Positions 8,246 to 16,722 of a DNA stretch of 64,000 bases are shown in pieces. Every line of letters begins with the position of its first letter. Within the stretch, counting starts at the first letter, position 1. The notes beneath the pieces are model-generated. The model worked only from the letters and a program-made list of their open reading frames with translations, was not told where the DNA came from and did no database searches. The position numbers were made by a program, and so were the translations under genes. This DNA is from Klebsiella electrica (lineage in GTDB: Bacteria; Pseudomonadota; Gammaproteobacteria; Enterobacterales; Enterobacteriaceae): positions 62,001 through 126,000 of the forward strand of contig NZ_CP041247.1 of NCBI RefSeq assembly GCF_006711645.1. Direction: 5' to 3'.

Positions 8246-9106
8246 ATGTTAGTTTCCATGCAAGAATTACTGAAACCGACCCGTGAGCATGGCTTTGCCA
8301 TTGGCGCGTTTAATGTTGCCGATAGCTGCTTTATTCGCGCTGTTGTGGAAGAAGCGGAAGCCACCAATACGCCAGCCATTATTTCCATTCACCCTAGCGA
8401 GCATGATTTTGTCGGTGATTCCTTTTTTAGCTACGTGCGCGACATTACGCGGCGTAGCCGGGTGCCCTTTACTTTGCATCTCGATCATGGCGCCTCTGTC
8501 GAGCATGTACTGCGCGCGATTCAGTGTGGCTTTACCTCGGTGATGATCGATGGATCTCTGCTGCCCTATGAGGAAAACGTCGCCTTAACCGAGGAAGTGG
8601 TCAGGCTGGCGCATGCGGTCGGCGTCTCCGTCGAAGGGGAATTAGGGACTATTGGCCAGACGGGGACCTCCGTGGAGGGCGGGGTGTCGAAAGTTACCTA
8701 TACTGACCCGGCGCAGGCGCAGGATTTCGTTGCCCGGACAGGCGTCGACACTCTGGCGGTGGCGATTGGTACCGCGCACGGCATCTATCCAAAAGGGATG
8801 CAGCCTGAACTACAGATGAACATTCTGCGCGATATCGCCGGACGTGTATCGATTCCGCTGGTGCTGCACGGCGGCTCCGCCAATCCGGATGCGGAGATTG
8901 CCGAGTCGGTGACCCTTGGCGTCGGGAAAATCAATATTTCCAGCGATATGAAATATGCCTACTTCCGGAAGGTGCGTGAAATTTTGGCTAAAGAGAGCTG
9001 GTGGGATCCGAACGTGATTTATCCGGAGCCGATCAACGCCGCGCGCGAAGTGATTCGCCACAAAATGAAGCTGTTTGGTTCCACCGGTAAAGCAAACCTG
9101 TATTAA
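8246..9106 (+). CDS. Class II ketose-bisphosphate aldolase (tagatose/fructose-bisphosphate aldolase type)
   Basis: A 286-residue class II aldolase close in length and motif order to KbaY/GatY. D80-H81 in LDHGAS, the histidines in GTAHGIYPKG and LHGGSAN, and KINISSD in the dihydroxyacetone-phosphate site are all present, as is the C-terminal REVIRHKMKLFGS tail. These enzymes split a ketose bisphosphate into dihydroxyacetone phosphate and an aldehyde. I start at ATG 8246 (AGGAGA-like GGAGA upstream) rather than at an ATG 66 bp earlier, because the family starts here. It is the standard member of the aldolase pair in this operon. Confidence 0.88.
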   Translation: MLVSMQELLKPTREHGFAIGAFNVADSCFIRAVVEEAEATNTPAIISIHPSEHDFVGDSFFSYVRDITRRSRVPFTLHLDHGASVEHVLRAIQCGFTSVMIDGSLLPYEENVALTEEVVRLAHAVGVSVEGELGTIGQTGTSVEGGVSKVTYTDPAQAQDFVARTGVDTLAVAIGTAHGIYPKGMQPELQMNILRDIAGRVSIPLVLHGGSANPDAEIAESVTLGVGKINISSDMKYAYFRKVREILAKESWWDPNVIYPEPINAAREVIRHKMKLFGSTGKANLY

Positions 9107-9114
9107 CGGGGTAA

Positions 9115-9134
9115 AAGGCGGGGGAACCCGCCTT
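9115..9134 (+). other. Intercistronic hairpin between aldolase and kinase genes
   Basis: A perfect 8-bp inverted repeat, AAGGCGGG-ggaa-CCCGCCTT, lies 8 bp after the aldolase stop. No U-run follows, so it is more likely an mRNA-stabilising or processing element than a strong terminator. Confidence 0.6.
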
Positions 9135-9154
9135 CTGACGGGCAGGAGGCAACG

Positions 9155-10072
9155 ATGAATTACCTTGGTCTGGATGTCGGCGGGACGAAAATCGCCGCCG
9201 TCGTTATGGATGAGCGGGGAGAGGAAGTCGGGCGTTTTCGCTGCGCCACGCGTAAAGAAAGTCGTCAGGCATTTGTGTCGGCAATGGTGGAGTTCATTGC
9301 CGCTATCCGCGTGGAGACAGGGGCGCCGATGGCCATTGGCATCGCGCTGCCGGGCAGCGTTTCGCCGCAGCATGGCGCCATTCGTAATGCCAATATCCAG
9401 GTGATTAACGGTTATCGTTTACAAGATGCGCTCGAGCAGCAACTCGGACAACCGGTGGTGTTAGCTAACGATGGCAACTGCTTCGCCTTATCAGAGGCAT
9501 GCGATGGCGCAGGGGCGGGCGTTTCGTTGGTTTTCGGGATGACGTTGGGCACCGGATGCGGCGGCGGTATTGCCTTCGAACGCCAGCCCGTCGTGGGAGC
9601 TTCGGGAATTGCCGCAGAGTGTGGGCACATCACTCTGCCGGGTTATTCCGGCACCGAGGATGGGCCTCCGACACGCTGTTACTGCGGCAGGCTCAACTGC
9701 GTGGAGTCTTTTATTTCCGCAACGGGGCTGAGCGAGCGCTACCGCCTGCTGACCGGCGACAGCCTGTCGAGTGAGCAGATTATCGCCCGTGCGCAGGCGG
9801 GAGAATCCGCTGCCTGCCAGCAGGTCTACCGTTTTCGTCAACAGCTCGCGCGGACGCTGGCGACTATCGTCAATATCCTTGACCCCGGCGTGATTGTACT
9901 GGGCGGCGGTTTATCCAATGCGACGTTGCTGGTAGCGGATTTACAACCGGAGGTCGCGCCACACGTCTTCACTGACCATTTTATCACCCCCATTATTTCT
10001 GCGCGGCATGGCGACAGTAGCGGCATGCGTGGCGCCGCCTGGCTGGCCGTGCGAAGCGGAGTCCGATCATGA
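9155..10072 (+). CDS. ROK-family sugar kinase
   Basis: The 305-residue protein has the ROK kinase layout. It has an N-terminal phosphate loop DVGGTK (residues 7-12), the catalytic aspartate D106 in NDGN, and the zinc site made by H158, C175, C177 and C182 in the CYCGRLNC region. ROK kinases phosphorylate hexoses such as glucose, fructose, allose or N-acetylhexosamines using ATP. The gene has AGGAGG before ATG and overlaps the isomerase gene by 4 bp (ATGA), so the two are translationally coupled. In this operon it may phosphorylate a non-PTS hexose or a hexose released inside the cell; the substrate is an inference only. Confidence 0.85.
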   Translation: MNYLGLDVGGTKIAAVVMDERGEEVGRFRCATRKESRQAFVSAMVEFIAAIRVETGAPMAIGIALPGSVSPQHGAIRNANIQVINGYRLQDALEQQLGQPVVLANDGNCFALSEACDGAGAGVSLVFGMTLGTGCGGGIAFERQPVVGASGIAAECGHITLPGYSGTEDGPPTRCYCGRLNCVESFISATGLSERYRLLTGDSLSSEQIIARAQAGESAACQQVYRFRQQLARTLATIVNILDPGVIVLGGGLSNATLLVADLQPEVAPHVFTDHFITPIISARHGDSSGMRGAAWLAVRSGVRS

Positions 10073-10749
10073 AACGTTCACAGATTAACTATGCGATAGA
10101 TAAAGCGCTGGCGATGGCCGAAACCTTCCGCATTAGTCTGCCGGAATTTGCCCGCGTTACGGCGCCGTGCTGGCCGCAAAAGCGGAAAGAAGGTTGGCAA
10201 GAGATCCACGATTTGCGGCTCGGATGGGATATCACGGATTTCGGCAGCGGCTGTTTTAACGACACCGGCCTGACGCTGCTGACGTTGCGCAACGGCTCGC
10301 TATCCGATCCGCGTTATGCTAAACCTTATGCGGAAAAAATGTTGCAGATTCAACAAGATCAGCAAACTCCCTGGCATTTCCACTACCACAAGATGGAAGA
10401 CATCATTAACCGCGGCGGCGGCAACCTGTGTATGCAGCTGGCCTGGGCGACGGAAGACCAACAGCTGGATAATCAGCGCCGCGTCAGCGTGGCTGTTGAT
10501 GGTTGCCCACGCACGCTGAAACCCGGCGAGACGCTGGTGCTGCATCCTGGGCAGAGCGTCAGTCTGCCTGTGCGCCTTTATCACCGTTTCTGGGCCGAAA
10601 AGAGGGGCGTGATGGGTTGGGAAATCTCGATGGTCAATGACGATCGTACGGATAACCGCTTTCTCGATGCGGACGGGCGCTTCCCGTCGATTGAGGAGGA
10701 TGAACCCGCAAGATGGTTGTTATGCAGTGAATATGAACAAATACGCTGA
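10069..10749 (+). CDS. D-lyxose isomerase-family protein (DUF1498 cupin)
   Basis: A 226-residue protein of the D-lyxose ketol-isomerase family, a manganese-binding cupin. Metal ligands H103, H105 and E110 lie in WHFHYHKMED, and a fourth histidine (about H172) in LYHRFW. The characterised E. coli O157:H7 relative interconverts D-lyxose/D-xylulose and also D-mannose/D-fructose. It is the last gene of the PTS-aldolase-kinase operon and is coupled to the kinase by a 4-bp overlap. A mannose/fructose-like or rarer aldose/ketose pair would fit the pathway, but this is inferred from the family. Confidence 0.85.
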   Translation: MKRSQINYAIDKALAMAETFRISLPEFARVTAPCWPQKRKEGWQEIHDLRLGWDITDFGSGCFNDTGLTLLTLRNGSLSDPRYAKPYAEKMLQIQQDQQTPWHFHYHKMEDIINRGGGNLCMQLAWATEDQQLDNQRRVSVAVDGCPRTLKPGETLVLHPGQSVSLPVRLYHRFWAEKRGVMGWEISMVNDDRTDNRFLDADGRFPSIEEDEPARWLLCSEYEQIR

Positions 10750-10834
10750 GAGCCTGAGCGGCACACAGTGATTCGTCCCACAGACATATTTTCCCTCCGG
10801 TGGTAGCGTAATCTGCCGCTGAGAGGAGCCCGCA

Positions 10835-11566
10835 ATGGACTTAGAAAATATCTTTCGTGACGTCAAGCTGAGCAAAACGGAAATGACCGTGCTGCGCTTT
10901 ATCCAGAATGACCCTGAGCAGTGTGTGCGGGAAGGTATCCGCAGCGTCGCTGAGCGCTGCTATAGCAACCCCTCCTCGCTGGTGCGGCTGGCGAAGAAGC
11001 TGAAGTTCAGCGGCTGGCTGGAGCTGGTCTATTTTATTAAATTCAATATCACCATGCCGAAACTCGATGTCACCAACGACATCGACTACATGAGTATTCA
11101 GCCGACAGAGCGGCTGGCGCCGCTGCTGGAAAGCCTGCAGCATCAGCGGATCCTAATCCACGGCAGCGGCTTTTCTCAGCTGATTGCGCAATATATTTAT
11201 AATAAGTTCCTGGTGACCGGCGTTAACGCCAGTCTCGCGCTGTGGCCGGATTACGAAATCCTGGAGCAGAAGAACGCGGCGAAATTCGACTCCATCTGGA
11301 TCGTCTCAAAATCCGGGCGCAGCAGCTCGGCCCTGAACTGGGTGAAGGCGCTGGAAGGGAAGGCGATTAATCTGGTCTGCTTTACCGGCGATTATCAAAG
11401 CCCGCTGGCGCAGGCGGCGGATACCGCATTTATTATTCATGACCCGCAGAAGTTCGACGATGATATTTACTGGAGTAACCCGTTTTTCGGTTACTGCATA
11501 CTCGGGTTTGAGCGGCTGCTGAAGATGTGGTTTATACAGACGCAGAACCCCGGAGGCGGCGTGTGA
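10835..11566 (+). CDS. RpiR/MurR-family transcriptional regulator
   Basis: The product has 243 residues. An N-terminal helix-turn-helix of RpiR type (about residues 1-75, with SVAERCYSNPSSLVRLAKKLKFSGW) is followed by a SIS sugar-phosphate-binding domain (about 95-225, with IHGSGFSQ and IVSKSGRS). Such proteins sense a phosphorylated sugar. It starts 85 bp after the isomerase gene and faces the GH4 gene, so it could control either module. AGGAG precedes ATG. Because GH4-PTS operons are often regulated by RpiR proteins (GlvR, MalR-like), control of the downstream divergent module is my first guess. Confidence 0.85.
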   Translation: MDLENIFRDVKLSKTEMTVLRFIQNDPEQCVREGIRSVAERCYSNPSSLVRLAKKLKFSGWLELVYFIKFNITMPKLDVTNDIDYMSIQPTERLAPLLESLQHQRILIHGSGFSQLIAQYIYNKFLVTGVNASLALWPDYEILEQKNAAKFDSIWIVSKSGRSSSALNWVKALEGKAINLVCFTGDYQSPLAQAADTAFIIHDPQKFDDDIYWSNPFFGYCILGFERLLKMWFIQTQNPGGGV

Positions 11567-11612
11567 CGCGCCTGTCCGGGCGACAAAACCGGCCAATCAT
11601 GCCTTATCCGGT

Positions 11613-11644
11613 AGCCCGGATGAGGCGTTAGCCGCCATCCGGGG
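11613..11644. repeat. REP element in convergent intergenic region
   Basis: A single palindromic REP unit, CCCGGATG...CATCCGGG with a GGCG/CGCC core, sits between the convergent rpiR-type and GH4 genes. It is the usual location for REPs and could end transcription from both sides. Confidence 0.75.
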
Positions 11645-11658
11645 ATCGAACCGGGCGT

Positions 11659-13038
11659 TTATTGCCAGTCGGCGAACTGCGCGTCGTCGAGATAGGCCTC
11701 GACCAGGGTTTTAGCCAGCGAAAAAGAGCCGATCAGCGGATGCGCCATCAATGCGCGTATCGCCAGGGATTTGTCACGCTGTAAAATGGCCGCCACCGCC
11801 AGCCGCTCATACTCTTTCACGCTGGCAATCATGTTTTTCTGCGCCGTGGGCACGTGCGCTGGCGTCACCGGTTTTAAGCCGTCTTTGCTCAGGTCGCAGC
11901 TTACCTCAATCACATCGTCAGGACGCAAGAAATCGAGAGTGCCGTTATTGGGGATGGAGACCACGATTCGTTTGGTGGTGCGGCTGTTGACCGCCTCCAG
12001 AATGTCCAGTGCCACCCCAGCATAGCCGCCGGTATCCGGCTCCTCGATAAACTGGCGCAGGGTTAACGGTTCGCGGGTATGGAATTTCTCCTGCTGCGAT
12101 TCACTCTGCATGTAGCTATTTTCCCGGCGCAGGTAGTGCTTCATCCACAGGGAAAACGCCGTCTGCGGATCGGCTTTCACATCAATGCCGCGCAGCGCGT
12201 CCCGCATATCGCGATTGATACGGGCAATCTGCTCGCCGCGCGTTTCGTCCGCCTCCTGAATCGCTTTTAACGCCACCTCGCGATAATAGTAATAATAGAG
12301 ATACTCGTTGAGTAATTGCTTATCACACAGCTGAACCAGCTGCGGCGAAAAATACTGCATTGCCGTTTTACGGTATAAATCCGGGTTGGCGATCAGGCGT
12401 TCGGTCACCTCTTCCCCGCGCACGGTAATGTGGGTAAACCACGAGAAATGGTTCAGCCCGTAGCACTCGACGCTGAGATCGCGCTCATCGCAGCCGAGAA
12501 TCTCCGGCAGTTCGCGAATCAGCTCCGACGGCGCATCGCAAATGCCATACACGCGGCGCTTAAAGCCAGACTTGATGATTGCCTCGGTCACCAGCCCCGA
12601 CGGGTTGGTAAAGTTAAACAGGATCGCATCCTCGGCGGCATGCTCTTCGATCAGGCGACAGTAGTTGAGGATCGCCGGGATCGAGCGCATCGCCATAGCA
12701 AACCCCCCGGCGCCGGTGGTCTCCTGGCCTAAGGTATTATGCTCAAGCGCAATACGCTCATCGCGAATCCGGCTCTCATCGCCGCCAACTCGCAGGGTGG
12801 TAATCACATAATTTGTGCCTTTCAGCGCAGCGACCGGCTCGGTAGTTGTACTGAACGCAATATCAGGACGAATCGTATTAAATACGTAACGGGCAATTTC
12901 ACCAAACAGGGCCAGATTATCTTCCGAGCTGTCCAGAAATACCACTTCCGTTAAACCAATGCGGTGGGCGTTATAAGCCAGCGATTTCGCCAGAAATGCA
13001 GAGCGAACGCCGCCCCCGCCTAATACGGTTAATTTCAT
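11659..13038 (-). CDS. GH4-family 6-phospho-glycosidase with CDAP motif
   Basis: A 459-residue NAD- and metal-dependent glycosidase of family GH4. The nucleotide loop is GGGGV at residues 7-11. The metal ligands are C167 in CDAP and H197 in GLNHFSWF, with the family's NPSG motif at 145-148. GH4 enzymes hydrolyse glycosides by a redox-elimination mechanism. The residues after the metal cysteine vary with specificity (CDMP is typical of 6-phospho-alpha-glucosidases); here it is CDAP, so anomer and sugar cannot be assigned safely. It is 13 bp downstream of the PTS IIBC gene, which would supply the 6-phospho-disaccharide. It does not resemble Klebsiella AglB closely as I recall that protein. Confidence 0.82.
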   Translation of the reverse strand: MKLTVLGGGGVRSAFLAKSLAYNAHRIGLTEVVFLDSSEDNLALFGEIARYVFNTIRPDIAFSTTTEPVAALKGTNYVITTLRVGGDESRIRDERIALEHNTLGQETTGAGGFAMAMRSIPAILNYCRLIEEHAAEDAILFNFTNPSGLVTEAIIKSGFKRRVYGICDAPSELIRELPEILGCDERDLSVECYGLNHFSWFTHITVRGEEVTERLIANPDLYRKTAMQYFSPQLVQLCDKQLLNEYLYYYYYREVALKAIQEADETRGEQIARINRDMRDALRGIDVKADPQTAFSLWMKHYLRRENSYMQSESQQEKFHTREPLTLRQFIEEPDTGGYAGVALDILEAVNSRTTKRIVVSIPNNGTLDFLRPDDVIEVSCDLSKDGLKPVTPAHVPTAQKNMIASVKEYERLAVAAILQRDKSLAIRALMAHPLIGSFSLAKTLVEAYLDDAQFADWQ

Positions 13039-13051
13039 ACATCACTCCCAA

Positions 13052-14611
13052 TTAATTTTCTGCCAGCCAGCTATCAACCTGGGAACGAACCTGTCCCACT
13101 TTGACGCCATAAATAACCTGAACTTCATTACGATTGCGTACGACGCCATTGGCACCGGTATTTTTTAATATGAGATCATCAACCAAATCCATATTTTTAA
13201 TCACCACGCGCAGGCGCGTGAAACAGTTGTCGACGGAAATAATATTTTCTTTTCCGCCGAGGCCATTAATAATCTCATCGGTCACCGACTGCGTATTACC
13301 AACCTTTTTACGATAATCCGCTTTGCTGTAGAGTTTCACGTTGTCGTCATCTTCGCGGCCCGGCGTTTTCAAATTCAGCTTCACCACCAGGGTGCGGAAA
13401 ATAACGTAATAAACGGCGAACTGACCGAGACCGATAAGAACATACCCAGGCCAGCGTGTGAGTGAGACCGGCAGCGGCAGGTTATAAATCAGAAATTCGA
13501 TAAGCCCGGATGCGCCCCATGGCCGAACGGTAAAGAGGTCACAAATCGCCTGTGACGCGGCGGTCAGGGTGGCATGAATCACCCAGAGCAGCGGCGACAC
13601 GAACAGGAAGGTGAACTCAATCGGCTCCGTAATCCCGGTGAGCATTGAGGTAATAATGGCGGGTAGCAGAATCGCCTTCGCCATCATCTTTTTCTCCGGT
13701 TTCGCCGTGTGATAAAAGGCCAGCGATGCGCCGGCGAGGCCGAAAATCGTGGTCATCCCCTGTTGCGAGAAACGTAGCGCATCATTCATGACCGGCGTCA
13801 GGTCCGGGTGACGCATATAGGCGAGGAAAATCGCCTGGGTACCGGAAACCACCTGCCCGTCGACGTTTAGCGTGCCGCCGATTTGCGTGAGCTGGAACGG
13901 CGACCAGACGAAATGGTGCAGGCCGGTGGGGATGAGGAATTTTTCAAAGAAGCCATAAACGAAAACTCCCGCCACGCCGGCATTTTTCATAAATCCGGTT
14001 AATGCCCCGATACCGTGGGTCATAAACGGCCAGATCCAGGTGAAGGCGATGGCATAGAAAATCACCACCGGGGTCATGGCCACCAGGGTCAGCTTGGCGC
14101 CGCCGTACATTGACAGCGCGCCGGGCAGTTCGATGTTCGAGACTTTGTTATGCACCCAGGCGATGGTGCAGCCGAGAATAATGCCGAGGAACACCCCCAT
14201 ATCGACGACCACAAAACCCAGCAGTTGCGTCTGGCCGGTGCCGTAATACTCGCCATTAATTTTTTCGGCGATGCCGTGGATATGTTCCAGCCACGAATGG
14301 TTGGCGCCCAGAAACATAATAAAACACATGACGGAAACCAGGGCGACTTCTGTTTTTTTATCTTTCGCCAGTCCATAACTAATACCGACGCAAAAAAGTA
14401 ATCCAAGATTGCCAAATAGCGGCCAGAACGTATCACCGAGTAATTGTCCTGACTGATGTAAAAAACTGGTTTCAGAAATTAATGTCGGGTTGGTTAAGAC
14501 AGAACTGAGTGCCAGAATCAGGCCAATGACGGGCAAGAACAAGACTGCACCGATCATTGCTCTGGAGAATTTTTGCATATTCTCCAGAATACGTTGACGT
14601 ATTGCGGACAT
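13052..14611 (-). CDS. PTS glucose-superfamily EIICB (glucoside type)
   Basis: The 519-residue protein has an N-terminal IIC membrane domain (about residues 15-390, with TGITEPIEFTFLFVSP as the family signature). A linker and a C-terminal IIB domain follow; the phosphocysteine is C463 in DNCFTRLRV. There is no IIA domain, so it presumably uses glucose-specific EIIA (Crr), as MalX, GlvCB and AglA do. It is the first gene of a two-gene operon with the GH4 enzyme and is likely an alpha- or beta-glucoside importer. The 240 bp upstream (14612-14851) separates it from yicH and would hold the promoter; no clear operator was recognised. Confidence 0.87.
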   Translation of the reverse strand: MSAIRQRILENMQKFSRAMIGAVLFLPVIGLILALSSVLTNPTLISETSFLHQSGQLLGDTFWPLFGNLGLLFCVGISYGLAKDKKTEVALVSVMCFIMFLGANHSWLEHIHGIAEKINGEYYGTGQTQLLGFVVVDMGVFLGIILGCTIAWVHNKVSNIELPGALSMYGGAKLTLVAMTPVVIFYAIAFTWIWPFMTHGIGALTGFMKNAGVAGVFVYGFFEKFLIPTGLHHFVWSPFQLTQIGGTLNVDGQVVSGTQAIFLAYMRHPDLTPVMNDALRFSQQGMTTIFGLAGASLAFYHTAKPEKKMMAKAILLPAIITSMLTGITEPIEFTFLFVSPLLWVIHATLTAASQAICDLFTVRPWGASGLIEFLIYNLPLPVSLTRWPGYVLIGLGQFAVYYVIFRTLVVKLNLKTPGREDDDNVKLYSKADYRKKVGNTQSVTDEIINGLGGKENIISVDNCFTRLRVVIKNMDLVDDLILKNTGANGVVRNRNEVQVIYGVKVGQVRSQVDSWLAEN

Positions 14612-14851
14612 AGTCGTTCCTTTATTTTTATATTTACATAGGGTTTTTCATTGTTATCTCTACTTCCAGTATTTTGTTTATAGCAACTCCGAACTTTTAA
14701 AGAAACATGTTGCGGGAAATAGGTACAGATAGCCGCAAAATGCACACAGGTTTCGCAGAGAGAAAGGAGTGCCTGAGGGGGCGGAACGAGAAGCGGATGG
14801 CCGAAGACCCGAGCGATGCCCTCTCTCAGGCGGAGAGAGGGCGACGGGAGA

Positions 14852-16564
14852 TTAGGGTGCTGGGGAGGGAAGCGGCTGCGCCGGTCCGTTGTTCAACTGG
14901 CCGTTGCGCAGTACTTGCGCAACCTGCTGCTTCTCCATATTTATCGCGCTGAGCTGGCCGTTAACCGTCGGTTTCAGCGGCGCATTGGCCTGCACGCTGC
15001 CGCTGGCGGTCAGCTGGAAATTACCATCGCCGGAAACCGGCAGGGCGGGCCAGCCCCAGGCCTGCAGAAGATTCAGCGGTACGCCGCGACCGTTCAGGCT
15101 GAGCGTGACCTGGCGCTGGGGAAGCTGCGACACCGCAGCGGTGGCCTGCAGAATACCGCGTTCGGTAAAGGCGCTTAGCTCGGTGATATTGACCGTTGAG
15201 GCGTTGGCGTTAAGCTTCAACGATGGTCGGCGAACGTCAACGCGATTAAAGGTGGCGGCGGCGGCGTTCAGCGTAGCGCTACCGCTCCATACGCCCCAGC
15301 GATGATCTTTCACCAGCTGCAGTTCGCCACCGTAGCCGTCAAGGGCGGTTAGCTGCCACGGGAATGTGGGGTCGATATCGATAACCAGGTTACGGCTGGC
15401 GCTGAATTTCTTCAGCGTCAGGCTTTCCAGCCACGTCGGCAGCGACGCCATCCACAGCTGTTTCCAGTTGGCCGGGAGGGTATATTCCAGCCCGGCAAAG
15501 GCGGTGTCGTCCAGCACCAGCGCGTTACCCGCGCGCAGCCAGTTGCCGGAGGTACGTACCATTCCGCCTTCCCAGCGCGAGGTGAACTGGCGCAGCGCGA
15601 TGCCCTGAGGTGAGAATTCCGCATTGGCGATGGGATCCAGCAGATGCAGCGACCCGTTAATAAATTCGCTGGCGTTCATCGACAGGGTGCCGTCATCGCT
15701 TTGCCATCCGCCCTGGCTCAGGGTCAGGTTGCGCAGATTAAGGTCGAGATCGGTCACTGCCCAGTCCGGTCCCTGCAGGCGGGCATCGGTCATGTCGAGA
15801 CGGCCAATGTGCAGAGAAGGGACGTGGGTCAGCGGGGCAAAGAATTCCGCCAGCGATTTATCGCTCTGCAGGCGAATTTCGTTGAGCTGCAGATTATCAA
15901 CCCGCCAGCTGCCGTCGGCGCTGCGTCTGGCGTTGCCGGTGAGCGTTCCGCGGGCAATATCGGCGCCCAGCGTGGATAGCGTCACTTCGCCATTATCCAG
16001 GCTTCCCTGAATCAGCACGTTACTGGCTGCAACGCCGTTCAGGGTCAGCGAGCCTGCGCTCATCTGAATCTGGGCCTTTTTGCCCAACACATTGCCTGCT
16101 TCCGGCGCCCACGGGCTGACGCCGCCGTCGACGCGCTGCGCGCTCAGCGCCCAGCCGGTTTCCGGGCTGTTAAACGCCATATTGCGCAACTGCAAACGGT
16201 CGGCAGCAAAGGGTAAAGAAGCGGAAGACGGCGAGAGATTTAACGTCCCGTCGCTAAGCACAATCTCGTCGGCGTGCAGCGGATCGCTGAACTGGCGGGT
16301 ACTGAAGCCAATATCCACCGTTTTAGCGACCAGCGTCGGCGGTTTGCCGTCGCGCCCGAAAGTGACATTTTGCAGTTGCAGGTGGAGAGGTGAAGAGAAG
16401 CTGTGATCCATCGCATCGAAGGAGACCTGCCAGCCGGTACCTTTACTCAGCCAGGCGCTGGCCTGGCGTGAACCCCAGTGGGTCTGTAGCAGGAACCAGG
16501 CAGCAACGATGGCGGCCAGCAGGACGATCGTGAGCCAGAGGACCAGCTTTCCAGGAAATTTCAT
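14852..16564 (-). CDS. yicH: AsmA-family membrane-anchored protein YicH
   Basis: The 570-residue protein has one N-terminal transmembrane helix (WLTIVLLAAIVAAWFLL, about residues 9-25) followed by a long periplasmic part rich in beta strands. It matches E. coli YicH in length (569) and position beside xanP. AsmA-family proteins are related to bridge-like lipid-transfer proteins and affect outer-membrane assembly; YicH itself is poorly studied. ATG 16564 is used because the residues read upstream of it are unlike the family. It is transcribed in the same direction as xanP. Confidence 0.9.
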   Translation of the reverse strand: MKFPGKLVLWLTIVLLAAIVAAWFLLQTHWGSRQASAWLSKGTGWQVSFDAMDHSFSSPLHLQLQNVTFGRDGKPPTLVAKTVDIGFSTRQFSDPLHADEIVLSDGTLNLSPSSASLPFAADRLQLRNMAFNSPETGWALSAQRVDGGVSPWAPEAGNVLGKKAQIQMSAGSLTLNGVAASNVLIQGSLDNGEVTLSTLGADIARGTLTGNARRSADGSWRVDNLQLNEIRLQSDKSLAEFFAPLTHVPSLHIGRLDMTDARLQGPDWAVTDLDLNLRNLTLSQGGWQSDDGTLSMNASEFINGSLHLLDPIANAEFSPQGIALRQFTSRWEGGMVRTSGNWLRAGNALVLDDTAFAGLEYTLPANWKQLWMASLPTWLESLTLKKFSASRNLVIDIDPTFPWQLTALDGYGGELQLVKDHRWGVWSGSATLNAAAATFNRVDVRRPSLKLNANASTVNITELSAFTERGILQATAAVSQLPQRQVTLSLNGRGVPLNLLQAWGWPALPVSGDGNFQLTASGSVQANAPLKPTVNGQLSAINMEKQQVAQVLRNGQLNNGPAQPLPSPAP

Positions 16565-16722
16565 GATCTTACATCCTGAGCGAGTACGTAAGGCTGTTAT
16601 GCCCGAATTATGCGCAATCCTCAAGACAGGAATTGTTTAATGGGATGATGTGAGATTGCCGATACCCATAAGACGTCAGGATTTCCCCGGTCAGCATCGC
16701 GTGACCGGGGGGGCAGGCAGGC

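Noticed and set aside
10797..10808. ops-like GGTGGTAGCGTA before the RpiR regulator gene
   Set aside because: One mismatch to the ops core, but no JUMPstart context and the neighbouring genes are not RfaH-type long surface operons; probably chance.
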